NCBI GenBank assembly: GCA_020631735.1
Contig: CM036159.1
Span: 18,205,511-18,269,510 of the forward strand
Length of the DNA: 64,000 nucleotides
Direction: 5' to 3'
Origin: Saccharum officinarum
Taxonomy: Eukaryota > Streptophyta > Magnoliopsida > Poales > Poaceae
Part shown: piece after piece, positions 43,336 to 54,759 of the stretch
Layout of the letters: the number at the start of each line of letters is the position of its first letter
Position numbering within the stretch: position 1 is the first letter of the stretch
Made by a program: the position numbers and the translations under genes
The notes under the pieces: generated by a model
Databases searched by the model: none
Seen by the model: the letters and a program-made list of their open reading frames with translations, nothing else
Told to the model about the DNA's origin: nothing

Positions 43336-46300
43336 TGTCACAGAACCTCCTAATTACGATGGCCCACAAGTACACTTCATTGTCATAATGACCTCTGACA
43401 GTCGTACTTATGTTCACCATAACTTAAAAGGCCTGCTTTCCTCCGAACAGGATCCAATCACAGGAGTATTGCAATATTACAACAGTTTATTCAAAATATT
43501 CAACAGAGTAAAGTAGCGGAAGTCTTACAATAACATAGATTACAAACCAGTTTTCAAACTTCAAACCTTATGTAACATTATTACAAACCATTAGTAGAGA
43601 AGTATCGGTAGTAACTTTATTACATCACACAAGCGAGATGCCTTGCCCAAAGGCCACACAATCTACTCGTCGTCACTGTCTTCAACCACGACGGTCATGC
43701 AACAAGGCTCGAAGCAGACTTGTTCATGAACCGCACCTGCAACAAGGGGTTAACAAACCCTGAGTACGAGAGTACTCAACAAGACTTACCCGACTAAGAC
43801 AAAGACTCCAAGGGCATGCTAGCTTTAGGGAATCAAGGTACGGGTAATCAAGAATCAAATTTTCTTTTGCAGAAAAGCTTACTAAGGTAAGTCCTTATCT
43901 TCAATATTTTACTTTTACCATTGATGGTTCATTAACCAATTCTAGGTGATCCTAATCTAGATCAAAGTAATTATCATCAAAACCTTTCTCATTCTTTCTT
44001 TCAATTCCAGTTCTTAACTACGATGCAAGTCAGGCGATCGAGTCTCCATAACCGAGGAGCAACGACGATTCGAACCGATTATACCCAGCTGGGGATCCCT
44101 AACATCACGACATATGTAGAACCGAATCTTGCATATATCAACCCTCATTTAGATCTCCCAAAACCAGAACGTGTCCATCGCCACCCGAGAGTACAGTACT
44201 CCTCGAACCCGGCCAAATTCTAGCCCCGAGGGTACACGCTACTCTCGCCATCTCTCCACTCCCAGTGCGAGGTTAGACGTTCTCGTAATGGAATCACCAA
44301 CATTTTGGGCTTACCCAAGGCATGAGGTTAGTTGCAAAGTCTCGAACACAACAGGCTTACAACGAACGGGCCTTAACTGACAAGGCGGAAACAATACATT
44401 GAGACTCCTTTCCCAATGCATGTTAGCAGTGGCCAAACCACCCGCCCGATCTTTCAAATTTATTCTTATATTTCAATATTCATTCGATATGCCGTCATGG
44501 CTATGTAAACATTTCATTTAAAAGCTTAACTTCTAAGCATAGCGAAGCATACTACGCATTTTCAGTAAAAACAGGTATCAAGGTTGATATCGCAATAATC
44601 AAGGATGATAATGCAGCAATTAGGTTATCACTCAACTCCTAATTACTTAATGCAGTAAACCATAATATAAATAATAAAACATTTGTAAAATTCAAGGTAG
44701 GGTTTAAATGCACCGGGGCTTGCCTTGTTCGCACACGACGATCGACTCAGACTCGAGGACTCCACCGCCCGGTCCGAAACTCACCGACGATCGCTCTTCT
44801 CCGGAAGCTTGATCGACGACTTCGGCTTCTTCGAAAGCGGAGACTACACGAATACATAACATGCTTTAACATGATGCTCGATGATAAACATGATGCTTGA
44901 TGATAACATGCTACGAGTTACGACTTGAGTACAACTTACTTCTACGGTACAGTCGCAAACAGAAAACCTACTAACTAGAAGCGACGATTCCAGCGATACC
45001 AGCTTTTAACCTAACAAGTTACTAACGAGCTCAATCATGAAATTAAGGTGCCAAAGATCACCAAAGGGTAGTGACCTAAGGACATCACTCAATCAAAAGG
45101 CACACAACACTTAAAGTTCTCAAATTAACATTTATTTTCTATTTAACTAATTAGGGCATAATTAGGAGTTGATCAAATTTTACCTAATCAAGCTCAAACT
45201 TTTTCTATGGGTTAAGAATGAATTACAACAGTGTTATAATAAATTTCATAATTTTTGGATCAATAAATTAATTATTAAAATTCCAGAAAGTTGCATTTAA
45301 TCTTTAATGAAACTAATTAATTCTACTGCACAAAGTATTCAAATTCGTGATTTAACATTTTTCCTAGATAGTTTATACATTGAGAAGCTTACACAAAAAT
45401 TTTCATAAATTTTGGAACTCTACACAATTTTTAATGAAATAAACAAATAGCAACACTATTCATTTATTTGAAAAAGAAAACAAAAACGAAAATCCGAACC
45501 GGGCCGATCTCCTCTTCCCTCCGGTCCGGCCCAGCCGAGCGGCCCGCTCGCGCGCGCCCGCGCTCGCGCTCGCGCTCGGCCCAGCGACGCGGCCCAGCAG
45601 CGCGGCCTGCCTCGCGCGCTGGCTCTCTCTCTCTCGCTGACACCGCGTCCCCACATGTCATCCCTCACCTCCGTCTCCCCTCGCTCTCCCGCGCGCTCAC
45701 TCGCTCTCCCACGGTGGCCGGCCGGTGACCGGCACTTCGGTCGACTAACCGACCCTACCAACACCTTCTACACCACCCCACGATTCCGTTTTGCTACTAA
45801 ATACCCTGGCTCGAGCTCCGGCGACAGCTCACCGACGACGGTGGCGGCTCGACAACCACGGTGACCGGCGACTCGATGGTACAACACGGTAGCGGTTAAA
45901 TTAGTGCGAGGAAAACGATCAGGAGCTCACAGCGGTGACGATGGCGGTCTCGGGGAGGACGGAGAGAAGCCGGAGTGGCCTGGCCACGGAAAGGCGACGA
46001 TGGCGGTGCTCCGACCGGAGTTGGGCACGGGAGCGGGCGGCTGTGGTGATCTAGGCGGAGTTAAGCTCGCTCGGGTGGTTCACGAGGTGCGCGAGGATGA
46101 GGCGGAGCTAATGGTGCGGTTGGCGTGGCTGGAGGTGGCTCGACGGCGGCAGCGGCGAGCGGCGGAGCTGCGGTGGCGGCGGTGGCGAAAACAGGGAAAA
46201 TGAAAATCGCCACTGTGAGCTCGACGTATATATAGGGAACGGTGGCGGTGACTGTGCTGGAAGACGCGCGACGTCGCGCTGGCGATCGAGGACTCGCCTG

Positions 46301-47430
46301 GAAGCCGGCCGAAGCCGCCCGGCGTCTCGCCGGCGCCCATACCGCGCGGTGGTCGGCGGTGATTGGCCCGACACTGTAGCTCCCCCCCAAACTTTGAATT
46401 TTCAAACTGTTTTCTCAAATTACTCTCAAATTCATGTAACAACTTGAAAAACTTCCAATCTATGAAATCTTCAGAATTTCAAGCTCTACAAGTTTTGTAT
46501 TGAACACTTTTTCAAATTATAACTGGATTTTGAAATTTGAATTTAAACTCAAAAGGGGACACATTTTTCAGATTTGGTAATTTAGAAATTACTTTTGATT
46601 TTACATTGAAACTTCAAAATCTCCAAACATCAAAGTTGTATATCTTGACCAGACCTACAACTTTGCTGTTCAAAACTTTTTCAAATTCAGCCTTCATTTT
46701 GAAATCATAGTTTGGGGACAAAAATGAATTAAATTTGAAATTTGTTTATTTTCAAAATTGCTCCACATTTTTCACTAAAACTTTGAAAACTCAAAACACC
46801 AAAGTTGTAGCCCTTGAAAAGTTCTACAAACTTGGTTTTGAACTTTTTCCCAAATTTTGCTTAGATTTTGAATTATTTCAAAAGGGGTAAAACAGGGTTT
46901 TGAAATTTAAGGTTTTCGGGGAAATTTTAAATTGAAATTTGTTGCTACTTTGATTGGTGATTACTTAGTGATCAAAACCTCACCCAAGGGCATAATTTGG
47001 ACCAACATAACATGGTTGACCAAATGCCACTCTTGGTTGACCAATTAGCTTTTGAAATTCTTTTACATTTCTTCCCAGATTTGAATTTAAATTTGAATCA
47101 GAAAACTCGTGACAAGTTTTGGGACTCCAATTCAAATTCAAATTTGGAGCTTCATTTTAGATGTTGTACTTGAGCTCATACCCTACACTTGACACTAGTG
47201 TGCAACACAGTCGCACACCTCAAATTACGCAGGGCATGGACTAAGTATTTGCGGTGGCATTCGAAATTAGGGTTTTCAGGTTCGGAGCACACCACTGAGA
47301 AACACATTCAACCTAGATAAGTAAACTCGTTTTAGTTGATGCATAACAAGTTTAACCTAACAGGGATGCTTTGCAATGCATTATGATGACATGGCAGATT
47401 AATTAACACTATAACACCCGGGGTGTTACA
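43336..47430 (-). repeat. 5' LTR (right) of the gypsy element, 4095 bp
   Basis: Plus-strand ends are TGTCACAGAACCTCC and CCCGGGGTGTTACA. A minus-sense TATATATA box lies at 46227-46234. It matches the left LTR over its whole length but with many substitutions and small indels, and 45690-45960 is strongly diverged from the corresponding 35880-36130 while flanking parts stay close. The GC-rich plus-strand frames (for example 45904-46203) are antisense and shared by both LTRs. Confidence 0.88.
46227..46234 (-). promoter_or_regulatory. TATA box of the gypsy 5' LTR
   Basis: TATATATA in minus orientation is followed (toward lower coordinates) by a GC-rich leader. The same box is at 36416-36423 in the other LTR. 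Confidence 0.6.
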
Positions 47431-49846
47431 GGGCTCCTCCCCCTATGTCATAGCATGTGTCATTCACTTGAGATACCACTTGAAGATGAGGGTAGCATTG
47501 CTTGATTTGATCACTTAAAGTTGAGGATCACTTGTGAAACCATTGTCTTGCATGAATGATACCACGTGAAGCTACCATAAGTAGAAATGTGATACCATTT
47601 GAAAGAATTTTCTTGTATGGATTCACTTTGAAGGATTTGGCAATAACATTCACTTCTTGAACATTTTCTATCTTCATGAGTACCACTTGTAAGATATCAC
47701 TTGTAGATCATGATCTAGACACCACTTGTACATACCACTTGGAAGATCAATTTGAGTCTAGATACTACTTGAAACAAACTAGATATCTATTTTCATTGTT
47801 GTCTTGTGCTTGTACTCTTATCATTGTCATGAGCTTCTTGTATGACTTGAACTATATTGATTTGCCTAAGATTCCAAGTTCGGTTTGATCCAATGACAAG
47901 CTTCTTCACACCTCATGCTAAGGGTTATCTTGCTAATGTTGTACTTGTCACTTGTTAGCAATCCAAGCTAGATCAAGTACTTGGATTCACTAGCTCATGA
48001 ACAAACTCATATCCATACCACTAGATCAATTAATCAATCAAGCAATAATGGTAGGCTATGAATTAAAACTTTTCATTTGTTATGCATGATTCTAATAAGC
48101 ATGTACTATATGCACTAACCGCATACTAGTAAGGGATGAAATGATCATGCACATTACAATGATACCTTTGCTATATTGGAGTAGAGGATAGTCACATAGA
48201 TTCTAATTCATTACTCCAATAGCAATGTGAAGTCCAATTTATAAGCTTGGTGAAGACCAATCATCATAGATAAATCCATTCTTCACCCATATGAAATGAA
48301 AACCACTTATGATCAAGTGCACTATCTCTTGAGTTGTGGTTGGCTTGCTTCATCTTTTTGATCAATGCTTGCATGAGAGAACTACTTAGAATACCACTTG
48401 AAATATATGACTAGCTCTCTTTTGGGTGTTGCTTGCTTTTCTTGATCAACCCTTTTGATTGCTTCAACTAAGCATCACAAGTTCCTCAGATCACCACTTC
48501 CATGTTAGCCTTCCAAGTCCCAAACTTGGTTTCACCTACACACGGCGGCAAGCCCCTCACTAGGGAGAAGTGACCTTTCTCCAAAGAACCACTCTTGATA
48601 CTCACTTGAAATGATATAGTTTGATTGATCCAAATGATGAACTCAATCTTGATGAATAATCCTTGAATCTACATTTGAGTCCAACTCTTTCTACTTGTTT
48701 AAGTCCTTTTCTTTCTACCAAATGATCTCTAATCATCACTAGAACTTAAACTTCATCTTCATCTTAAGTTTGATCTTGATCTTTAAATTTGAGTACTGAA
48801 CATGTACACCAAATACATTCCACAATCAAATGTTCTTGTACTCATTGCTCTTTATGCTTCTAGATCAATCCAAAACCAAACTTAGGTACCTCAACCACTT
48901 ATAAACAAGTTTCCAACTTGAGGACCTTTCAATTAAAGTGACTCTAGATTAATCCAATGATTGTCACTTTTCTGGCAGATTCTGTATCATTCAAAGAATA
49001 ATTCATATATCCCAATGTACAGATCCAAATGCCATAAAATTTGGTGGAGATGTGATTCACTAATTCATCTAGCAGCTGTAAAAATTTGAGATTCATTTGA
49101 CATCCAGATTGCTACCAGATTTCAAATCTTCCACCACTGCTACATGCTGAAAACTGCTGCACTATAGCTGACAAGATGTACTCCAAAGTCGAAGCATCTC
49201 TTATCCACTTCTCATGAAATTTCTACAGCATCTTCTAACATAAGTGCAGAGCATGTATACCAAATTTCAAGCCAATCCAAATAGATTTGATCACTCAAAC
49301 ATGGCTAAGATCACTGCTAGCTCAGATTTTTAATTTTGGACAGATTTCAATACATTGAGCAATACTTCATCAAATATGAATCAAACTTGAAACTAACTTG
49401 TCTGAATACTTTCACAAGACATATATCCATCCAATCCACTTACTAAATGTCATCTCATGAATTTATCCAACACAAATCAATTCAAACTTGATTGCTAAGC
49501 ATTTAATCCATTCAATCATCTCATAGCAAGCAACATTGCATATTTATCCAATTCAATCAACTCATATGCACCCAAATGAAATGATCAATTAGAGATATAC
49601 CTTGGTTAGCTCATGATCATCCAATAGCAAGCTTTTACTCAAATAAATTGCAAGCCATCAAATAATTCCAATAAATCATCCAGAACTTGATAAATGACAC
49701 TTGTATGTTGTAGCACTTGACTTCACTCATTTTGACTTGGCATTGGGATAGGATATGCATTGAGCTTTATAACTTGAGTCAACATATAATGATAAATATG
49801 AAATCAATTTGAGTCAAGCCTCCAATGCCATGGTACCTACACACAT
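47431..49846 (-). other. Non-coding interior of the gag-only Copia element
   Basis: AT-rich, with no ORF of note on either strand. In 47470-48410 the word GATACCACTTGAAG and close variants recur at least eight times (for example 47472, 47558, 47591, 47680, 47718, 47731, 47761, 48390). The exact 14-mer also spans the primer-binding site and LTR start at 51741-51754. The remainder, to 49846, shows nothing recognisable. Confidence 0.55.
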
Positions 49847-51698
49847 TCATCCACTCTTTGATGGTACCCAAACAAGTTTGGGTCCTCTCAAGTTAGGTGC
49901 AACATACTTAGGCATTGCCTTAGTATGAATAGCGGGATGTTTTGCAATAGCAACAATAGAGGTACCATTTACATCCTTTCTAAGCACATTAGTATCATCA
50001 ATTGAAATATGCTTAGAAGTGTTACCTAGGGGACATGAATGTGCCATGTGTCCCCTTTCCCGGCATGAATAGCATCTTCTCTTTGATTGAGCCTTTTCTT
50101 CATTGCTCATGTGATGCTTTTCATTGCCTTGCCTCTCACGAGTTGCTTGAGCCTTCTTCTCAAGCTTGGTAGGACACCCCGAGGTAAAGTGTCCTATATC
50201 TCCATACTTGAAGCACTTGATGTGAGCATGTACTTTCTTCTTGATTTGATTCTTGCTCATCATCTTGGCATCTTGGATTTGCATTGGATGCCTTGCTCTA
50301 CCACCCCTTCTTGTTTTCTTCTTCTTCATCATCAAGTCATCATCATCTTCATGGTTGATTTTGACTTGATCTTGGGGCTTTGCTTTTGGCTCAACTTGAG
50401 ACTTGTTGGTAGGGCAACACTTGTCAATATGTCCCACTTCATGGCATTGGTAGCACATGAGTTGGGATAGCTTCTTTGCATCTTGCTTCTTCTTAATCTT
50501 GCCCTTGCTCTTGTTGTAGCCAATACCACTCTTATCACCATATCTTCTTTGATTGGTCATGATATGCTCAATGGCGATTTTAGAGTTGTAGCACCTCTCC
50601 AACTTGTTGCTCAAATTCTTCACTTCACTTTTGAGCTCATTGTTCTCCTTCAAAAGGTTAGTCTCACAAGACATAGAAGTAGAACAAGCATCTAATTGTG
50701 AAGAACATGGCATATCTAATAAATCATCACAAGAGGTGGATACATGCTTCTTGCCTACATCACAAGGGTTAGTAATATGTGATTGATCATTTAACCCAAA
50801 TGATGAGCTCTCACTAGATTTGGTTTCTTCATTAGAAAGCTTCTTAGTGAGTAAAGCATGTTCTTGTACCAAGTTATCATGAGCAACACTAAGTTCCTCA
50901 TGAGTCAATTTTAGCTCCTCATGTGAACAAGTAGTACATAAAGTAGATGCTTTTGTTGTTCACATGTGGTCTTTAGAAAAGAGTTTTCTTTTTCCAATTT
51001 ACTTGCTTTTTCCATTTCTCTTTTTAAGGCTCTTGAGAGTTTATAAAGAAGCTCAAAATTTGGATCATCACAATTAACAACAAAACCACCAACATGTATC
51101 TTAGTGTTACCATGTGATGATATTGATGAGCTTGTTGAAGCATCACTCTCATAGCCATCATCTTCACCATCAAGTGTGCATGGAGTAGAATCATTGCTTG
51201 CATCACTTGTGGCATTATCATCATTCTTGTCAAGTGATCTTGTGGCATGATCATCATCATCATCACTTGACATTGAGGTGGAGCAATCCTCCACAATCAC
51301 CTCGTTGTGGTCATGCTCAACATCCTCATGTACCTCCATCACTATGTGATCATCCTTCTTGAATTTTCCATCATCCAAATTCAGGAGCCACAATAGTGAT
51401 GCTTGAGCGTCGTCCACATGCTATGTGCACTTGAGAGACCCCTCACCTTGTCAAAAATCTCATCATTTAAAGCTTTGATTAGATAAAACTTAGCTTGTGC
51501 ATCAAGTGTTCGGCAATCCTTTTGAGCTTGGGTACGGTTACCACACCCATCCAAGTCATGAGAAAAGCCAACAACTATGATCCACCAAAACTTAGGGCCA
51601 AGAGCACGAAAATGATCAAGCATGTGATTTTTCCACCGTGCATAGTGAGTGCCATCAAAAATGTGTTCCACACAATCATCTAGCCCATAAGTCGCCAT
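49847..51698 (-). pseudogene. Copia gag with three zinc knuckles, frameshifted
   Basis: Three overlapping frames make up one gag: 51698-51381 (capsid start; MATYGLDDCVEHIFDGTHYA, HYARWKNHML), 51417-50911 (acidic Asp/Ser-rich spacer and start of a coiled coil) and 50908-49847 (coiled coil, then knuckles CYQCHEVGHIDKC, CFKYGDIGHFTSGC and CYSCRERGHMAHSC). It ends with GPKLVWVPSKSG, the usual Sirevirus Gag terminus. At least two frame changes, near 51400 and near 50910, break it. The middle knuckle has Tyr in place of the second Cys. The gene would have provided particle and RNA-binding functions. Confidence 0.8.
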
Positions 51699-51734
51699 CC
51701 TCTCGGGTCGGTGAAGACCGCAAATGAGAGACCC

Positions 51735-51747
51735 GGCTCTGATACCA
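51735..51747 (-). promoter_or_regulatory. Primer-binding site of the gag-only Copia element
   Basis: Minus-strand TGGTATCAGAGCC lies next to the LTR start at 51750, a perfect plant initiator tRNA-Met site. Confidence 0.85.
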
Positions 51748-51749
51748 CT

Positions 51750-54222
51750 TGAAGGGTCGAGATGGCGGACTAGAGGGGGGTGAATAGTCCTTTCTAAAAC
51801 TTAAACGTGTTGACTAACCAAAACAAATGCGGAATTAAACTTATCGGTCTAGCCAAGACTACACCCTCTAACTAAGTTCACAAGCACCTCATAAAGATCC
51901 TAATTAAGCAACTAAGGTGCTTTCCTTAGCAAGAGCTCTCCTATTTAATTCTAGAGCAAGGTCACACAAACCTATGCACTAGTACTTTGCAAGCAAGAGG
52001 GAGCTCCTACACAATTCTAGTAAGCAAAGCGCACAAAGCCTAAGCTCACTAGCAATGCTCAATAACAAGGCAACTAATGCCAAATTAGAGAGCGCAAATC
52101 ACTTAGCTACACAAACTAAGCAATGTGACTAACAAGGTTGCACAAACCAAATTAGCCACGCAAAGGGGATACTTCTAGCTACACAAGCAAGACGATATCT
52201 AGCTAGCTACACAAGCACAACTAGAACAAGAGCAACTACACAAGCACAAGTATTATGAAAGTAAATACAAGCTTGTGTTGCACGAAAGCAAACCACCGAG
52301 AAGAGTAGACAATGTTGACACGGTGATTTTCTCCCGAGGTTCACTTGGTTGCCACCAAGCTACGTCCCTGTTGTGTCGACCAACACTTCGTGGTTCGGCG
52401 GCTAATCGGTCACACACCGAGCCTCTCAAAAGGCACCGCAAGAACCCACCATAAAGTGTGGTAGCTCAATGACACGCTCAACTAGAGTTGCTCTTCGCGA
52501 TCTCCGCGGGGTGAGCACAATCCCCCTCACAAAGCTTCTCCGGAGCCTCGCACAATCTTCTTGCGAGCTTCGACGGAGCCACAAGCCACCAAGCCGTCTA
52601 GGAGGTGGCAACCTCTAAGAGTAACAAGCACCACCGGCTTGAAACACGATCACCTAGTGCCACACGATGCAATCTCTCAAGGCAACACACTAGAATCGCT
52701 CTCTCACTCGATCCGATGAACACTATCAAGCATGAGTGAGTTAGAGGGCTCCCAAGCACTACCACACAAGTCACAAAGACTATAGTGTGCTCAGCTAACG
52801 GCCATGGCCGGCCAAGCATCTATTTATAACCCCACGGTCAAATAGAGCCGTTACCCCTTCACTGGGTTCTTTTCGGGATGACCGGACGCGCCGGTCATAA
52901 CTGACCAGACGCGCTTCACCGCGTCCGGTCGCCCTGCGACGTCCACGTGTCCCTCGAATTCAAACGCGACCGTTAGATCCTCCAACGGTCACTAACCCAA
53001 CGGTCAAAACAACGACTGGACGCGTCCCAGGCAATGACCGGACGCGCCTGTCAAACGACCGGATGCGCCGATCGCACTGACCCACGCGCCCGCGACGCAA
53101 CGACCGGACGCGCTCCTTGCGATGACCGGACGCGACAGTGCCCGCGTCCGGTTAGAGTCCAGTAAGCTCCTTCAATGATCGGACGCGTCCGATCATGTGT
53201 GACCGGACGCGCCACGCGTCCGATCATCCTTGCGTTCTGCAATTCCACTGGGCGCATGACCGGACGCGCCGGTCCCGCGAGTGACCGGACGCGCCGGTTA
53301 CAAACCCTAACACCCGCGTCTGCGCTGTACTGACCGGACGCGTCCGGTCATACCATGACCACGTCCGGTGCAGCGTCCGGTCACCTCTGTGACCTCTGTT
53401 CGCCTCCGTTTCTTTTCCGACTTCCGGCGTAGTGGAAAATAGACATTTCAACTCCTCGAAAACGCCTGAATCCCGTGCTCGCAAGCTCGGCGGGAGGAGA
53501 GAGGAACCCAAACCCTCTCTACCGCTCAAACTCCAACGCCTTCGCAAATGTGCCAACAAGTGTTCACCACTTTGTGCACGTGTGTAGCATTTTCATAATC
53601 ATTTACCGAAGGAGTTAACCACTCAACTTGCCACACCACTCGATCCTAACACGTATGCAAAGTTAGATCGCTCAAAGTGGCACTAGATGACCGATATGCA
53701 AACAAGTTTGCCCCTCTTATAGTACGGCCATCTATCCTAAACCCGGTCATAAACTTCTCTACACACCTATGACCGGTGAAATGAAATGCCCTAGGTTATA
53801 CCTTTGCCTTGCGCATTCCATTCCATCTCCATTGATGTTGATGCAACACATGCACCAACAATCACCAAATGATATGATCCACTTCATATCATCACGTGAC
53901 CGTATTGGTTCATCGATCTTGACCTCACTTGCTCTCACCGTTGCGTCGGTCCATCGGCGCCAAGTCATGCTCAAGCTTCACGTCACACGCGGTCCCCTCA
54001 CTTCAAAGCCTCTAACTTGCCCTTCACACTTGCAACCGTCCACAAGCCAAGCCTCATCTTGATCTTCTCCACCTTGGTCACATGACTCCATGTCATGTCT
54101 CATATGCAATGAGCTCCTTCATGACACCATCACATGTGACTAATCTCCTGTGTATCTCACATAACCACATATTAGTCCACCTAAGTTGTCACTCAATTAC
54201 CAAAACAAACAAGGACCTTTCA
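51750..54222 (-). repeat. 5' LTR of the gag-only Copia element, 2473 bp
   Basis: On the minus strand it starts TGAAAGGTCCTTGTTTG and ends GACCCTTCA. It contains a palindrome-rich segment (52875-53390) with many GACCGGACGCG and CGCGTCCGGT words, and a minus-sense TATA box (TTATAAATA, 52820-52829) just past that array. The order of palindromes then TATA is the same as in the Sirevirus at 20533. The partner LTR is missing from the window. Confidence 0.8.
52820..52829 (-). promoter_or_regulatory. TATA box of the Copia LTR
   Basis: TTATAAATAG on the minus strand lies about 45 bp beyond the palindrome cluster, in the position expected for the LTR core promoter. Confidence 0.65.
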
Positions 54223-54574
54223 ACAACTCCAAGATGGCGTCTTGAGTGCCGTTAGGAAGCTCCATAAGCTTCTGTACAGATGATCTAGCACTGCCGCGCC
54301 CCAGCGTACGCCGCTATGTTCTCCATGACTGGCTAAGTATGTCAATAAACATCCAACTGATGGTGTTGCTCGACCCATCAGGGAAAAGGAAAGAACAAGG
54401 AAGTGCCACAGCCAAACTCTAGCGTGCCTGTCTCTATCGACAGCTGCACAGAGGAGGGGGTTTAGGGGCAGAAGACCTTTTGTTCACAACACGCACAAGC
54501 TCTAGGAAGCTGGCACGCCGTATGTACGGCACGTACTCCTCGAACCACTCTAGCTGCCTGCTGTGCGTGCGAGC
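54223..54574 (-). pseudogene. Plant mobile domain (PMD) fragment, decayed
   Basis: Minus-strand translations in changing frames give pieces typical of the plant mobile domain found in transposases and MAIN-like proteins. The pieces are PYIRRASFLELVRVV near 54520-54480, RVWLWHFLVL near 54405, SSNTISWMFIDIL near 54360, and WGAAVLDHLYRSLW near 54270. The middle of the domain (the WRPETHTFHL region) is missing and several stops and shifts are present. The fragment runs into the sequencing gap. It is probably a transposable-element remnant; the parent family is not determined. Confidence 0.5.
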
Positions 54575-54674
54575 NNNNNNNNNNNNNNNNNNNNNNNNNN
54601 NNNNNNNNNNNNNNNNNNNNNNNNNNNNNNNNNNNNNNNNNNNNNNNNNNNNNNNNNNNNNNNNNNNNNNNNNN
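54575..54674. other. Assembly gap (100 Ns)
   Basis: Exactly 100 N characters, the usual placeholder for a gap of unknown size. Frames that appear to cross it are meaningless. The 5' LTR of the downstream gypsy element, and perhaps more, is missing here. Confidence 0.99.
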
Positions 54675-54759
54675 TGGATGGCTTGCATTTTGACATTCGT
54701 GCTGTACTTTTGTTCAACGTCCCGAATCCTTGGATACTGCGTATACTTTGGCATTATTG

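Larger units (their letters stand above)
33518..47430 (-). mobile_element. Chromodomain Ty3/gypsy element (Tekay-like), recombinant ends
   Basis: Read on the minus strand the order is 5' LTR (43336-47430), primer-binding site, a small coiled-coil ORF, gag-pol, integrase with chromodomain, polypurine tract and 3' LTR (33518-37622). The LTR starts TGTAACACCCCGGG on the minus strand, as in many plant chromoviruses of the Tekay/Del type. The flanks do not match: TTCGC lies on the left and GGGCT on the right. The left neighbour is the Sirevirus LTR and the right neighbour is the interior of a different Copia element. The LTRs are clearly diverged. Gag-pol is open but the integrase has two frameshifts, so this copy is defective. 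Confidence 0.88.
47431..54222 (-). mobile_element. Copia (Sirevirus-like) remnant with gag only, minus strand
   Basis: On the minus strand: 5' LTR (51750-54222), primer-binding site, a gag with three zinc knuckles (broken by frameshifts), then about 2.4 kb of non-coding interior that ends at the gypsy LTR. No protease, integrase or reverse-transcriptase motif is present, and the 3' LTR is lost. A PPT-like AGGGGGAGGAG lies just inside the break (47433-47445, minus sense). The short distance from gag to that tract suggests that the element lacked pol from the start and was non-autonomous, although an internal deletion is also possible. Confidence 0.75.

Noticed and set aside
45904..46203. Plus-strand ORF in the gypsy LTR, also present at 36165-36407
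   Set aside because: It is antisense to the element, inside a GC-rich leader, and the two LTR copies differ in length and frame at the start. It could descend from captured gene sequence but shows no known domain.
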